Assembly: GCA_025356665.1 (NCBI GenBank)
Contig: JANXRV010000129.1
Coordinates: forward strand, 60,013 to 124,012
Origin: CAITSH01 sp025356665
Lineage (GTDB): Bacteria; Pseudomonadota; Gammaproteobacteria; Burkholderiales; SG8-39
DNA length: 64,000 nt
Reading direction: 5' to 3'
The notes under the pieces are model-generated. The model was not told the origin of the DNA, ran no database searches, and worked only from the letters and a program-made list of their open reading frames with translations. Positions 60,783-64,000 of the stretch are shown here, piece after piece. Within the stretch, counting starts at the first letter, position 1, and the number at the start of each line of letters is the position of its first letter. The position numbers and the translations under genes were made by a program.

Positions 60783-62429
60783 ATGCGCGCGATGCAGCAC
60801 GGGGGAGACGCGGTGCAGGACGCCGAATTCGATTTTATTGTGGTGGGCGGCGGTTCCGCCGGTTGTGTGCTGGCGGCGCGCCTGTGCGAATCGGGTCGCC
60901 ACAGTGTGTTGCTGCTCGAAGCGGGTGGCGAGGACCGCAGCCCGTGGATCCATATTCCCATCGGTTACGCCAAGCTGTTTGGCAATCCACGCTACAACTG
61001 GATGTACGCCACGACACCTGAGCCGGCGCTGGGAGGGCGCGTGCTCGACCAGCCCTGCGGTCGGGTGCTCGGTGGCACCGGCTCGATCAACGGCATGCTT
61101 TACGTGCGCGGCCAGCCGGATGACTACGAGAACTGGCGCGCCCTTGGCAACGAGGGCTGGGGCTGGGATGACGTGCTGCCCTGGTTCCGGCGCTCCGAGC
61201 ACAACACGCGCGGCGCCGATGCCCTGCATGGCGGCGACGGGCCCTTGTGGGTGTCGGACACGCCGCAGACCGACCCGCTGGCCGATGCCTTCATAAACGC
61301 CGCCGTCGAGGCCGGCCACCCGCGCAATCCGGACTTCAACGGCGCGATGCAGGAGGGCGCCGGCTACTACCAGTTCAATACCCGCAGCGGCCGCCGTGCC
61401 AGCACCGCCATCGCCTATCTGCGTCCGGCCAGGCGGCGCGCCAATCTGGCCGTATTCACCGATGTGCTGGTCAGTCGCGTGCTGATCGAACAGGGCAACG
61501 CCGTTGGTGTTGAATACCGCCGGTTTGGCGAGCAGCGCGGCGCACTGCGCACGGCGCGCGCGCGGCGCGAGGTGGTGGTCGCTGCGGGAACATTCAATTC
61601 ACCGCAGATTCTGCAACTGTCTGGCATCGGTGCGGCGGCGCAATTGCGGCAACTGGGCCTTGCTGTCGTGTGCGACCGGCCCGGTGTGGGCGAGGGCCTG
61701 CACAACCACTATCGCGCCAGCATCGTGCAGCGTTGCAGTCAGCCGGTTACTTACAACGACATCATGCAAAGCCTGCCGCGCCGGGCGTGGATGGGGCTGC
61801 AATATGCGCTGACACGCAAAGGGCCGATGGCGGCGGGCACGTATGCCGGCGGCTTTTTTCGATCGAGCACCGCTGTGGCGCGCCCCGACATGCAGGTGAC
61901 ATTCTGGAATTACAGCGTGCAGCGGCGCGATGCCGGCGGTGTGGTGCTCCATCCGTTTCCCGGCTACACCGCCAATGCCGTGCTGCTGCGCCCGCAAAGC
62001 CGCGGCTGGGTGCGTGCTGTCAGCCCCGATCCGGCGGTTGCGCCACAGATACGCTACAACCACCTTGAGGCTGAATATGACAGAAGCACACTGCTCGATG
62101 GCTTGCGCACCCTGCGCGACATTTTGCGCCAGCCTGCGCTGGCGGCTTATGCAGCGCAGGAGATCGCGCCCGGCGCGGCCTGCGAGTCGGACGAGGCGCT
62201 GCTGGCCTACGTCATGGAAAAAGGCCATTCGGTCTATCACCCTGTGGGTACCTGCCGTATGGGAAGTGACGCGATGGCGGTGGTTGATGCGCGCCTGAAG
62301 GTGCACGGCGTGGGCCGGCTGCGGGTGGCGGATGCTTCGGTGATGCCCGGCATCGTGTCGGGCAATACCAATGCGCCCACGGTGATGATTGCGGAGCGCT
62401 GCGCTGATTGGATGTTGGCCCAGGGGTGA
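60783..62429 (+). CDS. GMC family FAD oxidoreductase (choline-dehydrogenase-like)
   Basis: This is a 548-aa flavoprotein. The FAD motif GGGSAG is at residues 22-27; GRVLGGTGSINGMLYVRG is the GMC signature 1, and GTFNSPQILQLSGIG signature 2. The catalytic pair is His in HSVYHPVGTCRMG and Asn in SGNTNAPTVM. A GTG at 60813 with GGGGGAGA just before it may be the true start, shortening the product by 10 residues. It oxidises a primary or secondary alcohol, passing electrons to a quinone or oxygen. Confidence 0.92.
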   Translation: MRAMQHGGDAVQDAEFDFIVVGGGSAGCVLAARLCESGRHSVLLLEAGGEDRSPWIHIPIGYAKLFGNPRYNWMYATTPEPALGGRVLDQPCGRVLGGTGSINGMLYVRGQPDDYENWRALGNEGWGWDDVLPWFRRSEHNTRGADALHGGDGPLWVSDTPQTDPLADAFINAAVEAGHPRNPDFNGAMQEGAGYYQFNTRSGRRASTAIAYLRPARRRANLAVFTDVLVSRVLIEQGNAVGVEYRRFGEQRGALRTARARREVVVAAGTFNSPQILQLSGIGAAAQLRQLGLAVVCDRPGVGEGLHNHYRASIVQRCSQPVTYNDIMQSLPRRAWMGLQYALTRKGPMAAGTYAGGFFRSSTAVARPDMQVTFWNYSVQRRDAGGVVLHPFPGYTANAVLLRPQSRGWVRAVSPDPAVAPQIRYNHLEAEYDRSTLLDGLRTLRDILRQPALAAYAAQEIAPGAACESDEALLAYVMEKGHSVYHPVGTCRMGSDAMAVVDARLKVHGVGRLRVADASVMPGIVSGNTNAPTVMIAERCADWMLAQG

Positions 62430-62749
62430 TGGCTGGAGACGCCCGACTGGTAAGGGTTTTCAGCCTATGTGAACATCGGCGGCATGGCGAGTTGAAAAAA
62501 ATGGCTGGTCAGGTGCGCAACCCCGACTAGGGTAATGGTGTGCACATCGGCGCGCCGCGTTGAGGCGGTATTCAAGCTGGAACTTTCAATGGCTTTTGTG
62601 CCGTGATTATAACCGCCGCTTCAGCGGCGCCCTGCGCGGGAGGGACAGAGGCCGGATGAAACATCCGGTACCATGACCGGGTATCGACAACCCGGCGCGG
62701 GCTTGCGTTTTGGGCTGCGTTTTAATATTCCCGCACGAGGAGCAAGACC
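62430..62749. other. Intergenic region with three short hairpins
   Basis: About 320 bp between the GMC and Bug genes. Three perfect small stems are visible: CGCCGC/GCGGCG (62614-62629), CCGGATG/CATCCGG (62652-62668) and CCGGGT/ACCCGG (62677-62695). They may be a terminator or 5-prime leader structure of the Bug gene. No coding sequence is supported. Confidence 0.5.
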
Positions 62750-63736
62750 ATGACATTTCAACCAGTCGGACCGCGCGCATTGATGCTCTTGTGTGCCCTT
62801 GCCATGGTCCCGGCGGGCCCCGGCAGCGCCCTCGCCCAATCGAGCTATCCAAACAAGCCGATCCGTTTTGTCGTGCCCTTCCCCCCCGGCGGCGGTGCCG
62901 AGTCCACGGCACGACTGGTGGCGCAAAAAATGAGCGAAAGCATGGGCCAGCCGGTGATTGTCGAGACACGCGCCGGCGCCGGCGGCAACATCGGCACCGA
63001 GTATGTGGCGCGGGCCGCACCCGACGGCTACACCATCCTCCTCGCCACTAACGGCATGGCGATACAGGCAAACCTGCAAAAACTGCCCTGGGACCCGGTC
63101 AGGGACTTTGCGCCGATCAGCCTGATCGCCGCCTACTCGCTGGTCATCGCCGTGCACCCATCGGTACCGGCCAATACGCTGCGCGAACTGGTGGCCTACG
63201 CCAAGGCCAACCCGGGCAAGTTGACCTACGGTTCATCGGGCAGCGGCGGCCCGCTGCACATGGGGGCTGAGTTATTCAGCGCGCAGGCCGGTGTCAAGCT
63301 GCTGCACGTGCCCTACAAGGGCAATGCACCGATGACGGTGGCGATCCTCGGTGGCGAGATCAACATGGTGTTTGACAGCCCCGTCGGGCCCCTGCCCAAT
63401 ATCCGCGCCGGTAAGCTGCGCGCTTTCGCCACCACCGGCAGGCAGCGCTCGCTTTCCCTGCCCGATACACCGACGGTGACCGAAACCGGTGTCGCGATTC
63501 TCGATTACGAATCCTGGAATGGTGTGGTCGCGCCGGCCGGCACGCCGCGCGACATCGTGCAGCGCCTGAACGCCGAGGTGGTCAGGGCGGTGGCCACGAC
63601 CGAGGTGCGCGAACGCCTGACCGCGCTGGGCTACGAGCCGCGCAGCACCAGCGTGGCCGAGTTCGAGACAATGATCGCCGCGGACACCCAGCGCTTTGCC
63701 AAAGTGGTCAAGGACGTCGGGATGAAACTCGACTGA
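62750..63736 (+). CDS. Bug/TctC-family solute-binding protein
   Basis: This is a 328-aa periplasmic protein with a signal peptide ending GSALAQ and GAGGAGCAAGACC before the ATG. SYPNKPIRFVVPFPPGGGAE, VETRAGAGGNIG and APDGYTILLA are family blocks; the second has Thr-Arg where most have Asn-Arg. It lies downstream of the GMC gene in the same direction but with 320 bp and hairpins between, so it is probably transcribed separately. Confidence 0.92.
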   Translation: MTFQPVGPRALMLLCALAMVPAGPGSALAQSSYPNKPIRFVVPFPPGGGAESTARLVAQKMSESMGQPVIVETRAGAGGNIGTEYVARAAPDGYTILLATNGMAIQANLQKLPWDPVRDFAPISLIAAYSLVIAVHPSVPANTLRELVAYAKANPGKLTYGSSGSGGPLHMGAELFSAQAGVKLLHVPYKGNAPMTVAILGGEINMVFDSPVGPLPNIRAGKLRAFATTGRQRSLSLPDTPTVTETGVAILDYESWNGVVAPAGTPRDIVQRLNAEVVRAVATTEVRERLTALGYEPRSTSVAEFETMIAADTQRFAKVVKDVGMKLD

Positions 63737-63775
63737 GCCGCTCACCGCCGGGCGGCAGGCGGGGAGAATCGCGGC

Positions 63776-63985
63776 GAGCGATAGGAAAATCAATCCCCCC
63801 TAATTTCACGTGCCTGGCCGATAGAAGTCGTATGCCGCGCATTGGCACGTCCAAGCATTACTACGAGCGCAGCTTGCCCCCATTTCTGGCTAATTGTAAA
63901 AATTGTAAAGTTTGCAACGCCGCCACAATCAAAGCGACGCCCTGCCTGGGTCGCACCAACCGGCAGCGCAGTGCGAGGGCTCGGT
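63776..63985. repeat. Dispersed noncoding repeat, copy 2 (partner 56128-56375)
   Basis: Same orientation as copy 1. It retains the AATCAATCCCCCCTAATTTC, CACAATCAAAGCGACGCCCT and CCGGCAGCGCAGTGCGA blocks but lacks the expanded 14-bp repeat. No gene follows before the window ends at 64000. Confidence 0.8.
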
Positions 63986-64000
63986 GCGCCCGCGCCGAGC

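Overview
The window looks like a stretch of a GC-rich betaproteobacterial chromosome, most likely Burkholderiales. The evidence is eleven genes for periplasmic solute-binding proteins of the Bug/TctC family, which are greatly expanded in that group, together with linked XDH-type molybdoenzymes, CocE/NonD hydrolases, BKACE, a Liv-type ABC transporter and a cbpA-cbpM pair. No rRNA, tRNA, CRISPR array or phage structural gene was seen. This is a reading by eye; no database search was run.

Region 1 (1-13,100) is a catabolic segment of visibly lower GC. It carries a two-subunit molybdenum hydroxylase (409-3017), a dienelactone hydrolase, an ACMSD-like amidohydrolase, a Bug protein and a CocE/NonD hydrolase on the + strand. 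An acyl-CoA dehydrogenase and a SucCD-like CoA ligase lie on the - strand around a decayed IS5-family transposase. About 206 bp of nearly identical sequence, in direct orientation and belonging to two Bug genes, sits at each edge (1-206 and 12908-13113).

Region 2 (13,170-26,050) is a high-GC catabolic cluster of the same type. On the + strand are a CoxL-like molybdenum subunit without its usual partners, a BKACE enzyme and a CocE hydrolase. On the - strand is a tightly coupled operon: CocE, Bug protein, fumarylacetoacetase-like hydrolase, amidohydrolase, dienelactone hydrolase, MaoC and a truncated CaiB-type CoA transferase. The CoA transferase is fused tail to tail with a truncated amidohydrolase at a 14-bp palindrome.

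Region 3 (26,200-34,900) is ordinary housekeeping and accessory sequence: a periplasmic FKBP isomerase, a GNQ-repeat protein, MgtC, an ABM-domain protein, MarC, CbpA/CbpM and a DUF1800/DUF1501 pair. Region 4 (34,700-39,630) is a complete branched-chain-type ABC importer (LivKHMGF) with an enzyme remnant at its end.

Region 5 (40,100-48,670) holds small catabolic transcription units: flavin monooxygenase, arylmalonate-decarboxylase-like protein and Bug protein; then acetamidase, Rid protein and Bug protein; then Bug protein and an enolase-superfamily enzyme. Four related elements of about 100 bp separate the units from 43,175 onward. Region 6 (48,687-55,881) is a six-gene signalling operon on the - strand: RsbR, RsbS, RsbT, an RsbX-like phosphatase fused to an ATPase domain, a histidine kinase, and a REC-REC-LOV-PAS-GGDEF-EAL protein. 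It reads as a stressosome wired to two-component signalling and cyclic di-GMP, with a probable blue-light sensor. This is the most interesting system here. Region 7 (56,100-64,000) has a decayed IS91-like transposase end, a TauD/TfdA dioxygenase, an SDR dehydrogenase, a GMC oxidoreductase, three more Bug proteins, and two copies of a dispersed noncoding repeat.
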